A DNA stretch of 64,000 bases from Homoserinibacter gongjuensis (GCF_030161875.1 NZ_BSVA01000001.1:1860001-1924000), one strand, 5' to 3'; positions 1 to 10,098 are shown, numbered from the stretch's first letter. Numbers and translations are program-made. Notes: generated by a model from the letters alone, not told the origin.

Positions 1-2
1 TC

Positions 3-979
3 GTGAAGCGCGGAGACGGGGTGGAGGGCATCGAGATCGCCCAGGTCGAGGTGCCGACGGCGGCGCCTGGGCAGGCGGTCGTCGACGTCGTGGCGGCGGG
101 CATCTGCGGCACCGATGTGCACATCGCGCACGACGAGTACGCGCACGAGCGCCCCGTCGTGATGGGGCACGAGGTGCTCGGTGTCGTGGCCTCGGTGGGG
201 TCGCCGGATGATGCCCACTGGGTGGGTGCGACGGTCGCGCTCGAGACGTACTTCGCGGCGTGCGAGGTGTGCGAGCTGTGTCGCGCGGGACGACGCAATC
301 TGTGCGCGAACCGTCGGTCGATCGGGTCGTTCCGCAACGGCGGCTTCGCGTCGCAGCTGCTCGTGCCGGTGATCAACCTGCACCGCCTGCCCGAGACCCC
401 GGTGAGCTCGACGGCGTGCTGAGCGAGCCGCTCGCGTGCGTGGCGCAGTGCCTGCTCGACCCGCCCGTCGTGCAGCCGGGCGACCGCGTGCTCGTGACGG
501 GTCCCGGGGCGATGGGCCAGCTTGCGGCGCAGGTGGCGCGGGCGTCAGGTGGCGAGGTGACCCTCGCCGGCCTGCCGGCGGATGCGGAGCGGCTCGCGGT
601 GGCGGCATCGATCGGCATCCGCACCGAGACGGGCACCCCCGAGGAGGGCGCCTTCGATGTCGTGATCGAGTGCTCGGGCAGCGCGCCGGGTGCGGCGACC
701 GCGCTGCGCTCCGCGCGTCGGGGAGGCCGCTACGTGCAGGTGGGCATCTTCGGGCGCGACGTGGCGCTGCCGTTCGACCTGGTGCTCTACAAGGAGCTCA
801 CGGTGACGAGCGGCTTCGCCTCCACCCCCACCTCATGGCGTGCCGCGATGCGCCTGATCGAGGCGGGGGATGTGGTGCTCACCCCGCTCGTGACCCGCCG
901 CGTGCCGCTCGCCGACTTCTTCGACGCCCTGGATGCCGCCCAGCGCGGCGAGGGACTGAAGACGGTCGTGGTGCCGTAG
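3..979 (+). CDS. Zinc-dependent alcohol dehydrogenase (medium-chain), 5' partial, frameshifted
   Basis: This is a medium-chain NAD(P)-dependent dehydrogenase cut by the window edge; about five N-terminal residues are missing. The catalytic-zinc motifs GICGTD and GHE and the four-cysteine structural zinc lobe (CEVCELCRAGRRNLC) are visible, followed by a Rossmann domain with GPGAMGQ. The reading frame breaks in the C run at 397-400; one extra C joins both halves into about 325 residues that read through smoothly. The substrate (sugar alcohol, threonine or other polyol) cannot be told. Three REP-like repeats follow the gene. I treat the break as a sequence error rather than a pseudogene. Confidence 0.85.
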
Positions 980-998
980 CGCGGCAGCTCACCCCGGT

Positions 999-1123
999 GG
1001 TTGAGGAGCCGCGCAGCGGCGTCTCGAAGCCGCCGCGCTCAGGTGGTTGAGGAGCGGCGCAGCCGCGTCTCGAAGCCGCCGCACTCCGGTGGGTGAGGAG
1101 CCGCGCAGCGGCGTCTCGAAGCC
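999..1123. repeat. Three tandem REP-like hairpin repeats
   Basis: Three copies of a 33-bp unit (999-1031, 1045-1077, 1091-1123) sit at a regular 46-bp spacing. Each begins GGTTGAGGAGC (the third GGGTGAGGAGC), has a GC-rich core that folds on itself (GCCGC-GCA-GCGGC) and ends TCTCGAAGCC. Related copies occur after L25, after mfd, after eno and after lemA. They fill the space between two genes and may stop transcription. Confidence 0.8.
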
Positions 1124-1132
1124 GCCGCCCCA

Positions 1133-1138
1133 TAGGCT
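1133..1138 (+). promoter_or_regulatory. Leaderless -10 box for the 2-hydroxyacid dehydrogenase
   Basis: TAGGCT lies six bases before the ATG at 1145 and there is no Shine-Dalgarno sequence. This places the likely transcription start at or next to the start codon. Confidence 0.6.
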
Positions 1139-1144
1139 GGCACC

Positions 1145-2179
1145 ATGTCCGGCCGCCTTCGCGTCGTCATCGCCAGCCCGCTTTCGCGGGAGCTCGTCGA
1201 GCTGCTCGCACGCGACGAGCGCCTCGAGATCGTGTGGGAGCCCGAGCTGCTCACCGATCCCGAGATCGACTGGATGGTGGGCCCGAAGCAGCGCACGCCC
1301 GAAGAGCAGGCTCGCTTCGAGCAGCTGCTCGACTCGGCCGACGCCCTCTTCGGCGTGCCCGACCAGTCGGGCCGCGCCCTCGGCCGCACAGTGCGCGCCA
1401 ACTCTCGGCTGCGGTGGGTGCACACGATCCCGGCGGGCGGCGGCCAGCAGGTGCGAGCCGCGAAGCTCGACGACGGCGACCTCGAGCGCGTGCTGTTCAC
1501 GACATCCGCGGGGGTGCACGCCGAACCGCTCGCGGAGTTCGCGGTGTTCGGCGTGCTCGCGGGCGTCAAACGTCTGCCGTGGCTGCTCGGCATGCAGCGC
1601 GCCAAGCAGTGGGGGCCGCGCGAGCCGCTCGGCGCGCTCACCGAGACCACCGTGCTCGTCGTGGGCCTCGGCGCGATCGGCCGGCTCACCGCCGCGCACC
1701 TGACCTCGCTCGGATGCCACGTCGTCGGCGTGCACCGGCGCGAGGTCGACGCCGAGGTGGAGCGCATCGTTCCCGTCGAGCAGTTCGCCGATGCCGCATC
1801 CACCGCCGATGCGATCGTGCTCGCGCTTCCGGGCACCGACCAGACCCGCGGCATGCTCTCGGCGGAGGTGCTCGCGGCGATCAAGCCCGGCGCGACCGTC
1901 GTGAACGTGGGGCGCGGCACGACCGTCGACGAGCCCGCCCTCATCGAGGCGCTGCAGGACGGCCGCGTCGGCCTCGCCGTGCTCGATGTCACCGCCACCG
2001 AGCCGCTACCCGCCGACAGCCCGCTGTGGGAGCTGCCGAACGTCCTGCTCGCTCCGCACACCGCGGCCATCAGCCCCCACGAACCGCGCCGCATCGCCGA
2101 GCTCTTCGCCGAGAACGCGCGGCGGCTGCTCGATGGCGAGCCGCTGCTCAACGTCGTCAACACCCGCGAGTTCTACTGA
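1145..2179 (+). CDS. D-2-hydroxyacid dehydrogenase family protein
   Basis: This 344-residue protein has the D-isomer-specific 2-hydroxyacid dehydrogenase fold and would reduce a 2-oxoacid with NAD(P)H in the cytoplasm. The nucleotide-binding motif GLGAIGR is near residue 175. The catalytic Arg (NVGRGTTVDE), Glu (TATEPLP) and His (LAPHTAA) are all present. Its length fits the family. It starts with ATG just after a leaderless -10 box, and the downstream membrane protein follows after 35 bases. The true substrate is not evident. Confidence 0.88.
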   Translation: MSGRLRVVIASPLSRELVELLARDERLEIVWEPELLTDPEIDWMVGPKQRTPEEQARFEQLLDSADALFGVPDQSGRALGRTVRANSRLRWVHTIPAGGGQQVRAAKLDDGDLERVLFTTSAGVHAEPLAEFAVFGVLAGVKRLPWLLGMQRAKQWGPREPLGALTETTVLVVGLGAIGRLTAAHLTSLGCHVVGVHRREVDAEVERIVPVEQFADAASTADAIVLALPGTDQTRGMLSAEVLAAIKPGATVVNVGRGTTVDEPALIEALQDGRVGLAVLDVTATEPLPADSPLWELPNVLLAPHTAAISPHEPRRIAELFAENARRLLDGEPLLNVVNTREFY

Positions 2180-2214
2180 CCGCATCCGTTCCGCCCCCAC
2201 GAGAGGACCCCACC

Positions 2215-3099
2215 GTGCGCACCGTCATCAGCCTCGTCGTCGCCCTCCTCGCCTCGCTCTTGGGCACCGTGCTGCTCTGGTACGGCGGCGGTCACGCCGT
2301 GTTCGAGCTGGGGCGTTTCGCCGCCGAGGGCGCGGGCTTCTTCCCGCTGCTGGTGGCACTCGGATGCCTGCTGCTGGCGGGGGCGGCCGTCACCGTGCGC
2401 TGGTCGCGGGCGGGGGTGATCGCCGCGGGCGCCGTGCATGTGCTCTTCTCGCTGCTCGGCATCCTCGTGCCGTTCCAGCCGATGGACGGGATCTCGTCGC
2501 CCACGACCCAGCTGCTGGGCATGCTCTTCGACGTCGACCCGGCCCTCGCGACGGGCGGCTACTACTTCGTCGCCTTCGGCGCCGGCCTCCTCATCGGCTT
2601 CGCGCTGCTCGGGGTCGGCATCCTCGCCCGCCGCGGCCGTCCGACCGTGCTCGCGCGCGTGCTTTCCGCCGTCGGCGGCCTGCTGGCGCTCGGCGCCTGC
2701 GGGTGGGCCTTCGCGGCGGGCGGCGACTTCTACCGTCGCACCTTCCAGATGCTGGACTGGGATGCCGTGACCGCGGTCACGCTCGTGGTGGCGGCCCTCA
2801 TCTTCGGCGCGCTCATCGCGCTGTCGGGTCGCAGCGCGATCGGCAGCTGGATCGCGGGCGGGGTGATGTCGCTCGTCGGGGTGATCCTGCTGGTCGCCGA
2901 CCCGGTCGCCTACGCGGGGTTGGGGTCGGAGGTGCTGATCATCCTCCCGGTGCTCGGGTGGAGCGGCGCGATTCTCGCGGTCGGCATGACCGTGCTCGGG
3001 CTTGCGCTCGGGGTCACGCTGCGAGCTGCGGCATCGGCGGGCGCCGAGCGGCACACGGCATCCGGCTTCACCCAGGATGCTGCCTCCGGCGCCGTGTAG
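2215..3099 (+). CDS. Multi-pass membrane protein of unknown function
   Basis: I do not recognise a family. The 294-residue product begins at a GTG after a GAGAGGA-type ribosome site. It is mostly hydrophobic, with about seven to eight likely membrane spans separated by short loops and a hydrophilic Ala/Ser-rich tail. It lies 35 bases after the dehydrogenase and is probably cotranscribed with it. The same frame stays open far upstream, but that stretch is a shadow of the dehydrogenase gene and is not part of this protein. Confidence 0.7.
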   Translation: MRTVISLVVALLASLLGTVLLWYGGGHAVFELGRFAAEGAGFFPLLVALGCLLLAGAAVTVRWSRAGVIAAGAVHVLFSLLGILVPFQPMDGISSPTTQLLGMLFDVDPALATGGYYFVAFGAGLLIGFALLGVGILARRGRPTVLARVLSAVGGLLALGACGWAFAAGGDFYRRTFQMLDWDAVTAVTLVVAALIFGALIALSGRSAIGSWIAGGVMSLVGVILLVADPVAYAGLGSEVLIILPVLGWSGAILAVGMTVLGLALGVTLRAAASAGAERHTASGFTQDAASGAV

Positions 3100-3252
3100 A
3101 CTCACGGCTGAACTTCGGCGAGGGTTTCGCCCTGCATGCAGGCGGAACCGTGATCGACGCGGTGGTAAGGCCCTCAGTCTTTCCTCACGCTGTTGCGCGT
3201 TCGAGTTGAAAACAAACCACGACGGGCCCTGAGCCCACCACAAGGAGTCACC

Positions 3253-3876
3253 ATGTCCGACGACAACAAGCTCGTCGCGGAAGCCCGCGACCAGTTCGGC
3301 AAGGGCGCTGCCCGCAAGATCCGCGCGGCGGGCAAGATCCCCGCTGTCATCTACGGCCACGGCTCCGAGCCGCAGCACGTGACCCTGCCCGGCCACGAGG
3401 TCAGCCTCATCCTGCGCAAGGCGAACGCCCTGCTCGACCTCGAGATCGGCGGCAAGAGCCAGCTCGCGCTCGTGAAGGACGTGCAGAAGGACCCGGTGCG
3501 TCAGATCATCGAGCACATCGACCTCATCGTCGTGAAGAAGGGCGAGAAGGTTCAGGTCGAGGTGCCGGTGCACGTCGTGGGCGAGGCCGCCCCCGGCACC
3601 GTGCTCGAGCAGGAGGCGCACACGCTCCTCGTCGAGGTGTCGGCCGTGGCGATCCCGGAGGCGCTGCAGATCAGCGTCGAGGGCGTCGAGGCGATCACCC
3701 ACCTGCCCGCGACCGAGGTCGTGCTGCCCGAGGGCGCCGTGCTCGTGAGCGACCCGGAGACGCTCGTCGTGAGCGTCGTGCTGCCGACCGTCGCGGCGGT
3801 CGAGGAAGAGGCTGAGGCGCCGGTCGCGGCTGCCGAGGCCCCCGCCGCCGAGGCCGAGGCTGAGGCCGCCGAGTAA
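3253..3876 (+). CDS. rplY: 50S ribosomal protein L25/general stress protein Ctc
   Basis: The 207-residue product is the long (TL5/Ctc-type) form of bacterial L25, which binds 5S rRNA. The N-terminal L25 domain (about residues 5-95) is followed by the beta domain and an Ala/Glu-rich acidic tail typical of actinobacteria. A clean AAGGAG ribosome site precedes the ATG. The roughly 150-base upstream leader contains a small hairpin (GGCGA...TCGCC) and may carry the promoter, which I cannot place. Neighbouring pth is the usual partner. Confidence 0.95.
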   Translation: MSDDNKLVAEARDQFGKGAARKIRAAGKIPAVIYGHGSEPQHVTLPGHEVSLILRKANALLDLEIGGKSQLALVKDVQKDPVRQIIEHIDLIVVKKGEKVQVEVPVHVVGEAAPGTVLEQEAHTLLVEVSAVAIPEALQISVEGVEAITHLPATEVVLPEGAVLVSDPETLVVSVVLPTVAAVEEEAEAPVAAAEAPAAEAEAEAAE

Positions 3877-3891
3877 CCTCCGCCACCCCTG

Positions 3892-3998
3892 GTTGAGGAG
3901 GGTCACATCGTGACCCCAATCGCTGGTTGAGGAGGGTCACATCGTGACCTCACCCGCTGGTTGAGTAGGGTCACAAGGTGACCCGTATCGAAACCCGC
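3892..3998. repeat. Three REP-like repeats leading into pth
   Basis: Two short copies (3892-3915 and 3924-3948) and one full copy (3959-3998) share GGTTGAG followed by the palindromic core GGTCAC-ATC-GTGACC (GGTCAC-AAG-GTGACC in the third). The third ends in TATCGAAACCC like other REP copies in the window and overlaps the first codons of pth. Confidence 0.75.
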
Positions 3999-4576
3999 GA
4001 CACCTGGCTGGTAGCCGGGCTCGGGAATCCCGGGCCCGGCTACGCCAGCCACCGCCACAACGTCGGTCAGATGGCGCTCGACGTGCTCGCCGAGCGGATC
4101 GGCGCACGTTTCTCGCGCCACAAGACCAACACCCAGCTGGCCGAGGCGCGGCTGGGGCCGGGGCTTCCCAAGCTCGTGCTCGTGAAACCCAACTCCTTCA
4201 TGAACCTCTCGGGCGGGCCGGTATCGTCGGCTGCGAAGTTCTTCGGCCTCGACGCCGACCGGGTCATCGTGCTGCACGACGAGCTCGACATCCCCTTCGA
4301 CACCGTGAAGCTCAAGGTGGGCGGGGGCACGGGGGACACAACGGCCTGCGCGACATCCAGGCCGCGCTCGGCACCCCCGACTTCGCGCGCGTGCGCATCG
4401 GCATCGGACGCCCGCCCGGGCGCCAGGACGCCGCCGACTTCGTTCTCTCGCCCTTCTCCAAGGCCGAGCGCGAGCAGCTTCCGTCGCTGCTCTCGGATGC
4501 CGCCGACGCCGCCGAGGACCTCGTGCGTGAGGGCCTGCTCGCCGCGCAGCAGCGCTGGCACTCTCCACGCGCGTAG
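3978..4576 (+). CDS. pth: Peptidyl-tRNA hydrolase (frameshifted)
   Basis: Pth releases peptides from peptidyl-tRNA that has dropped off the ribosome and is essential in most bacteria. The N-terminal motif [17 protein letters not shown] carries the catalytic His, and [10 protein letters not shown] and LHDELDIPF follow. The frame breaks in the five-G run at 4331-4335; a sixth G restores [19 protein letters not shown] and a 199-residue product ending at the TAG at 4574. The GTG start lies inside a REP-like repeat, which also supplies the GTAGGG ribosome site. I regard the break as a sequence error. Confidence 0.92.
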
Positions 4577-4643
4577 CGACCCCCGCAGCCTCCGCCCCAC
4601 CCGCATCCGCATCCGCATCCGCACCGCATCCGCCGCGGGTCGA

Positions 4644-4732
4644 TGTCGAAAATGCAGGAGCGGATGCCCCTGTCGCCTGTGCGCACGGGGACCAGGGCGG
4701 CGACACGCCCGGGTTCTCCTGCATTTTCGACA
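4644..4732 (+). repeat. 89-bp inverted-end element, copy A
   Basis: The ends TGTCGAAAATGCAGGAG (4644-4660) and its exact reverse complement (4716-4732) flank a 55-bp interior. The interior has a small hairpin around GTGCGCAC and a second GGGCG...CGCCC pairing. It lies in the 198-base gap after pth, beside a short run of GCATCC units (4602-4631). Nothing else is evident in that gap. Confidence 0.9.
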
Positions 4733-4774
4733 CGGGGCGCGGTGGCGGCAACGGGCCGGGACGGATAAGGCGGG

Positions 4775-4977
4775 ATGACTCACGCGGCCGAGCGGCGCGT
4801 CGCGAGCTCGCCGACATCAACGCGGTCGCGGCGCCGTATCGGCATCCGGTCGTGCTCGCGAAGGAGTTGCCGAGCCTCGACGCACTCCCGCGGGGACGCA
4901 TCCTGCTGCGGGCCGGGCTCGGGTGGATGGCGGAGGAGTTCGCCTCGCCCGGCATACCGCGCACCAAGTCCGCGTGA
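4775..4977 (+). CDS. Small hypothetical protein (possible frameshift)
   Basis: I do not recognise this product. From ATG 4775 one frame gives MTHAAERR; another then gives a protein-like stretch (RELADINAVAAPYRHPVVLA onward) ending at the TGA at 4975. One inserted base near 4795-4800 joins them into 67 residues, in line with the many one-base shortfalls elsewhere in the window. Amino acid use looks natural in the second part. It sits between pth and mfd on the same strand and could also be a remnant of a longer gene. Confidence 0.4.
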
Positions 4978-5066
4978 CGAGCTGCCGCCGAGACCCCGCA
5001 TGTGACGCTCACCGGGCCCGTTTTGGCGTCTGATGCGCGGTCTCGTCGCATGTCGCACGCCCCGCG

Positions 5067-5072
5067 TAAACT
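5067..5072 (+). promoter_or_regulatory. Leaderless -10 box for mfd
   Basis: TAAACT stands seven bases before the ATG at 5080, with no Shine-Dalgarno sequence between. This supports the inner ATG over the in-frame start at 5002. Confidence 0.6.
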
Positions 5073-5079
5073 CGATCCA

Positions 5080-8000
5080 ATGGGCCTCGCCTCGTTGATT
5101 CCGGTGCTGGCGCGCGCCCATACCTTCGAGGCGGCGCTCGCCGCGGCCCGTTCGGATGCCGACTTCTCGGCCGTCGAGGGTCTGCGCGTCCCGCTCCTGG
5201 CGGGTTTGCTGGAGCGTCGGGCCGCGAGCGCCGAACGCGGGCAGGCGCTGCTCGCGATCACGGCCACGAGCCGGGAGGCCGAAGCCGTCGGCGCCTCGTT
5301 CGCGAGCTGGACACCCGACGCTCTCGTGCTGCCGTTCCCCGCATGGGAGACGCTGCCCCACGAGCGGCTGAGCCCCTCGGCCGAGACAGTCGGCCGACGA
5401 CTGCGCAGCCTGCGCGAACTGCGCCGCTGGGCGGACGGATCGCGTGAGCGCCCGCTCGTGCTCGTCGCCTCCGTGCGCGCCGCGTTGCAACCCATCACCC
5501 CCGGTCTCGATGAGCTCGAGCTCGTGACCCTCACCGCGGGCGGCCGCGGGTACGACCTCGCCGCCCTCGGCGTCCGGCTCGCGGAGCTCGCCTACGCCCG
5601 CGTCGACCTGGTGACCCGGCGCGGCGAATTCGCGATGCGTGGCGGAATCCTCGACGTGTTCCCGCCCGACGCCGAGCATCCCGTGCGCGCCGACTTCTTC
5701 GGCGACGAGCTCGAGCAGTTGCGCGCCTTCTCGGTCGCCGACCAGCGCTCGCTGCCGCATGAGGTGGGGCCCGTCGAGCTGGGCCCTGCGCGTGAACTGC
5801 TCATCACCGATGCGGTCAGGTCGCGTGCCCGCGAGCTGCAGCATGAGTACGAGGGCGTCGCGCCGATGCTCGCCAAGATCGCCGAGGGCATCCCCGTCGA
5901 GGGGATGGAGTCGCTCACGCCGGCACTCGTCGGCCGGCTCGTGCCCCTCACCGACTACCTCCCCGCGGATGCGGCGGTCGCCGTGCTCTCACCGGAGCGC
6001 GTCGCGACCCGTGCGCTCAGCCTTGCCGAGACCAACCGCGAGTTCCTCGAGGCGGCCTGGAACGCCGCCACCGCGGGGGCCGCGGCCCCCATCGACCTGC
6101 AGGCGAGCCTCGACACGGGCGACTTCCTCACGGTGTCGGCCCTGCGCGCCGAGGCCCGGCCGCGCACCTGGTGGACGGTGAGCCCCTTCGACGCCGACGA
6201 CGATGAGGTCACGCGTCTCGACGGCCGGGCGATCCCGAGCTTCGCGGGCAGCGCCGAGGGAGCCGTCGGACACGTCGTGTCGCTCGTGAAGAGCGACTGG
6301 TCGGTCGCCGTCGCGGCGGCGGGTGCCGGTCTCGTCGATCGCGCCGCGCAGGTGCTCGCCGAGCGCGAGGTCGCCGCGCGCGTCGTCGACGCCGTGCCGC
6401 GCGATCCGGAACCCGGCGTCGCCTACCTCGTCACGGCATCCGTCGAAGCCGGCTTCGAGCAGGACGAGGCGCGCTTCGCGCTGCTGTCGGAAGCAGAGTT
6501 CTACGGCCGGGCCGCGGGCATCGACTCGCGTCAGCCGAAGAAGCTCGCGAGCCGCCGCCGCAACGTCGTCGACCCCCTCCAGCTCAAGTCCGGCGACTAC
6601 GTCGTGCACGAGACGCACGGCATCGGGCGTTTCATCGAGCTCGTGACGCGCGAGGTCACGGGGGCGGGCGCGTCTCGCGCGGCCCGCTCGGCACCCAGCA
6701 CGAGAAGGTCACCCGCGAGTACCTCGTGCTCGAGTACGCGCCGTCGAAGCGCGGGCACGCCGGCGACCGGCTGTACGTGCCCACCGACCAGCTCGACCAG
6801 CTCACGCGCTACGTGGGCGGCGAGGGTCCGGCCCTGTCGAAGATGGGCGGATCGGATTGGGCGGCCGCGAAGGGCAAGGCGCGCAAGGCGGTTCGCGACA
6901 TCGCCGTGGAGCTCGTGAAGCTCTACAGCGCGCGGATGGCGAGCGCGGGCCACGCCTTCGGCCCCGACACCCCCTGGCAGCGCGAGCTCGAGGAGGCCTT
7001 CCCGTTCGCCGAGACGCCCGATCAGCTGCAGACCATCGACGAGGTGAAGGCCGACATGGAGCGGCCCATCCCGATGGACCGGCTCATCTCGGGGGATGTC
7101 GGCTACGGCAAGACCGAGATCGCCGTACGTGCCGCGTTCAAGGCGGTGCAAGACGGCAAGCAGGTCGCGATGCTCGTGCCGACGACGCTGCTCGTGAAGC
7201 AGCATCTCGAGACCTTCGCCGAACGTTTCGCGGGCTTCCCGGTGCACCTGCGCGCGCTCAGCCGCTTCCAGACCGACAAAGAGGCGAAGGAGACGATCGA
7301 CGGCCTCGAGCGCGGCGAGGTGGATGTCGTGATCGGCACCCATCGCATCCTGTCCGATCAGGTGCGCTTCAAGGATCTCGGCCTCGTGATCATCGACGAG
7401 GAGCAGCGGTTCGGCGTCGAGCACAAAGACCAGCTCAAGAAGCTCAAGACCAACGTCGACATCCTCGCGATGAGTGCGACCCCCATCCCGCGCACGCTCG
7501 AGATGGCGGTCACCGGCATCCGCGAGATGTCGACGCTCGCGACCCCGCCGGAGGACCGGCATCCGATCCTCACCTTCGTGGGGCCGCGCAGCGACAAGCA
7601 GATCGCGGCCGCGATCCGTCGAGAGCTGCTGCGTGAGGGTCAGGTGTTCTTCGTGCACAACCGGGTGTCGTCGATCAACCGGGTCGCCTCCGAGCTGGCC
7701 GAGCTCGTGCCGGAGGCGCGCATCGCCGTCGCGCACGGCAAGCTCACCGAGCATCAGCTCGAGCAGGTGATCGTGGACTTCTGGGAGCGGCGCTTCGACG
7801 TGCTCGTCACGACGACGATCATCGAGACCGGCATCGACATCGCGAACGCCAACACGCTCATCATCGACCAGGCCGACAAGTACGGGCTCAGCCAGCTGCA
7901 CCAGATCCGTGGGCGGGTGGGCCGCGGGCGCGAGCGCGCGTACGCCTACTTCCTCTACGACGCCGAGAAACCGCTCACCGAGACGGCGCAGGATCGCCTC

Positions 8001-8635
8001 GAGACGATCGCGGCGAACAACGAGCTCGGCGGCGGCATGCAGATCGCGCTCAAGGATCTCGAGATCCGCGGGGCCGGCAACCTGTTGGGCGGCGAGCAGT
8101 CGGGTCACATCGCGGGCGTCGGATTCGACCTGTACCTGCGCATGATCGGCGAGGCCGTCTCGGCGTTCCGGGGCGACGTCGCCGAGGGGCAGACCGAGTT
8201 GCGCCTCGAGCTGCCCGTCGACGCGCGCATCCCCGAGGACTACATCGAGTCCGAGCGGCTGCGCTTGGAGGCGTACCAGAAGCTCTCGACGGCATCCGCC
8301 CCGGCCTCACCCGACGACGCGGTCGATCGGGTGGTCGAGGAGCTCACGGATCGCTACGGCGAGCTTCCGGATGCCGTGCAGCAGCTCGTCGCCGTGTCGC
8401 GGCTGCGGCGCCAGGCCCAGAAGGCGGGTCTCGGCGAGGTCGTCGCCATGGGGGACGGATGCGGCTGGCGCCGTTGGACCCGCCCGACTCGATCCAGGTT
8501 CGGCTGCAGCGCATGTACCCGGGCGTCAAGTTCTTCGCCGCCCAGCATGCCGTCAACGTGCCCATGCCCGAGGGCGCATCCGACGCCGAGCTCATCGCCT
8601 GGGTCGACCAGCTGCTGACGGCGGCGACGTCCTAG
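5080..8635 (+). CDS. mfd: Transcription-repair coupling factor (two frameshifts)
   Basis: Mfd removes RNA polymerase stalled at DNA damage and recruits UvrA. The UvrB-like N-terminal part, the RNA-polymerase-interacting domain (from [17 protein letters not shown]) and a RecG-like translocase with Walker [10 protein letters not shown] and box II DEEQRFG are in order, ending in the TRCF C-terminal domain. Missing bases near 6660-6668 and in the G run at 8450-8454 break the frame. Adding one G at each gives 1185 residues, the usual length, ending at TAG 8633. The start is set by the -10 box at 5067. Confidence 0.95.
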
Positions 8636-8641
8636 GGGCGG

Positions 8642-8715
8642 CGGTTTCGAGACGCGGCCGCCGGCCGCGTCACCCGGCTGGTTGAGGAGCGGCCGCCGGC
8701 CGCGTCTCGAAACCG
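8642..8715. repeat. Inverted pair of REP-like repeats after mfd
   Basis: Two REP-like units face each other. The 27-bp arms at 8642-8668 and 8689-8715 (CGGTTTCGAGACGCGG... and its complement) match with one mismatch, and each arm is itself GC-palindromic. The pair begins six bases after the mfd stop and is a good candidate for a terminator. Confidence 0.75.
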
Positions 8716-8729
8716 GCGCCCCACCGGTC

Positions 8730-8735
8730 TACCCT
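8730..8735 (+). promoter_or_regulatory. Leaderless -10 box for the hexapeptide protein
   Basis: TACCCT is six bases upstream of the ATG at 8742 and no ribosome site lies between them. Confidence 0.5.
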
Positions 8736-8741
8736 GGCGCC

Positions 8742-9340
8742 ATGCTGTACGAACACCTTGGCCACAGCCCGCGGGTCGACCCCACTGCCGTGATCGCGCC
8801 CACCGCCGTCGTCTCGGGCGACGTCACGATCGGTGCGGGATGCCAGGTGCTGCACGGCGCCGTCATCAGCGCCGAGGGCGGTCCGATCACGATCGGCGAG
8901 TCGAGCATCGTCATGGAGAACGCCCTGCTGCGCGCGAGCGCGACCGACCCCTGCACATCGGCGACCACGTGCTCGTGGGCCCCATGGCATCCATCTCGGG
9001 GGCGACCGTGGGCGACGAGGTGTTCCTCGCCACCGGCTCGCGGGTCTTCAACGGCGCGCGCATCGGCGCCCGCAGCGAGGTGCGCATCAACGCCGTCGTG
9101 CACCTGCGCACCGTGCTGCCCGAGGGCTCGACGGTGCCCATCGCGTGGGTGGCAGTGGGGGAGCCGGCGCAGATCCTCAGCCCCGATCGGCATGACGACA
9201 TCTGGGCGATCCAGCAGGGCCTCGACTTCCCCGGCTACGTGTTCGGCCTCGATCGCTCCACCCCCGACCTCATGGTGCAGCTCACCGAGCGCTATGCACG
9301 CCACCTCGCGCGCCACGCCGACGACCGGCCCGTGGGCTAG
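8742..9340 (+). CDS. Gamma-carbonic-anhydrase-like hexapeptide-repeat protein (frameshifted)
   Basis: The product is a left-handed beta-helix of hexapeptide repeats, with periodic isoleucines and valines (VIAPTAVVSGDVTIG and onward), as in the gamma carbonic anhydrase/YrdA family. The frame breaks in the C run at 8948-8951; one more C gives SATDPLHIGDHVLVGP and 199 residues in total. Of the metal-site histidines only the GDH region is clear, so enzymatic activity is uncertain. It follows mfd with its own leaderless promoter and faces a convergent CPBP gene. Confidence 0.75.
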
Positions 9341-10086
9341 GAGCGCGTGCCCCACACCTTGCCGAGCACGAGCGGCAGCAGCACGAGCGCGCGCAGGTCG
9401 ACGAGCAGGTGCAGCGCGATCGGCAGCAGGATGGTGCCCGACACGAGGTAGAGGTAGGCGAAGACCGCGCCGAGCAGCGCCGCCGTGAGCACCCCCGTCC
9501 ACTTCTGATAGAGGTGCAGCAGGCCGAAGAGCACGGTCGCGAGCACGAACGCGAGCGGCCCATCGGCCCAGATGCCGAACAGCAGGGCGGGCAGCGCGAG
9601 GCGGAACATGAGCTCTTCGAACACGCCCGCCGAGACGGCCAGGCCCGCCCCGTAGGGCAGCTCGCCACGGGTGCGCGGCAGGAGCGCGCCGATGTCGCCG
9701 AGCTTCGGCACGTCATCCGGGTGGGCCTTCCGCAGCAGCAGCACGGGCACCACGAGCGCGAGCACGGCTCCCAAGCCGAGCCCGATCGCGAGGCCCCGGC
9801 CGAGCGAGGTGTCGAAGAAGAAGTCGCGGGATGCGGCGATCGGCGCCCACGCCTGCGCGTCGCGCAGCGCCGTCGGCACGTACGCCCACGCCGCGAGCAG
9901 CACGGCGGCTGTGAGTCCCGAGAACACGAGCGCCGACTCCACGAGCCAGCGGCGCATGACCTTCTGACGCGAACTCGTGGCGCGCATCCGCTTGAACTGC
10001 GCGTACTCGCGCCGCTCGCGCGTGACGGCCCGCCACACCAGCAGCGCCACGACCACGAGCAGGAGGGCGAGCAGCTGCAGGTTCAC
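9337..10086 (-). CDS. CPBP-family intramembrane glutamic protease
   Basis: This 249-residue, seven- to eight-span membrane protein carries the CPBP/Abi motifs: EELMFR near residue 155, FGLLHLYQ near 190 and a third motif with His near 225. Family members include CAAX-processing proteases and bacteriocin-immunity proteins; the target here is unknown. It starts at a GTG six bases after CAGAAT, a leaderless arrangement. Its end overlaps the last four bases of the convergent hexapeptide gene. Confidence 0.82.
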   Translation of the reverse strand: MNLQLLALLLVVVALLVWRAVTRERREYAQFKRMRATSSRQKVMRRWLVESALVFSGLTAAVLLAAWAYVPTALRDAQAWAPIAASRDFFFDTSLGRGLAIGLGLGAVLALVVPVLLLRKAHPDDVPKLGDIGALLPRTRGELPYGAGLAVSAGVFEELMFRLALPALLFGIWADGPLAFVLATVLFGLLHLYQKWTGVLTAALLGAVFAYLYLVSGTILLPIALHLLVDLRALVLLPLVLGKVWGTRS

Positions 10087-10092
10087 CGCCCC

Positions 10093-10098
10093 ATTCTG
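10093..10098 (-). promoter_or_regulatory. Leaderless -10 box for the CPBP protein
   Basis: On the minus strand CAGAAT lies six bases before the GTG at 10086. The divergent MFS gene begins 47 bases away. Confidence 0.5.

Noticed and set aside
1093-3099. A 668-residue open frame ending in the membrane protein
   Set aside because: Everything before GTG 2215 is an Arg/Ala-rich shadow of the 2-hydroxyacid dehydrogenase gene in another frame.
2173-8108. Long minus-strand open frames opposite L25, pth and mfd
   Set aside because: They are antisense shadows caused by high GC at third positions. Their products are rich in Arg, His, Asp and Glu with no recognisable domains, and the plus-strand genes are certain.
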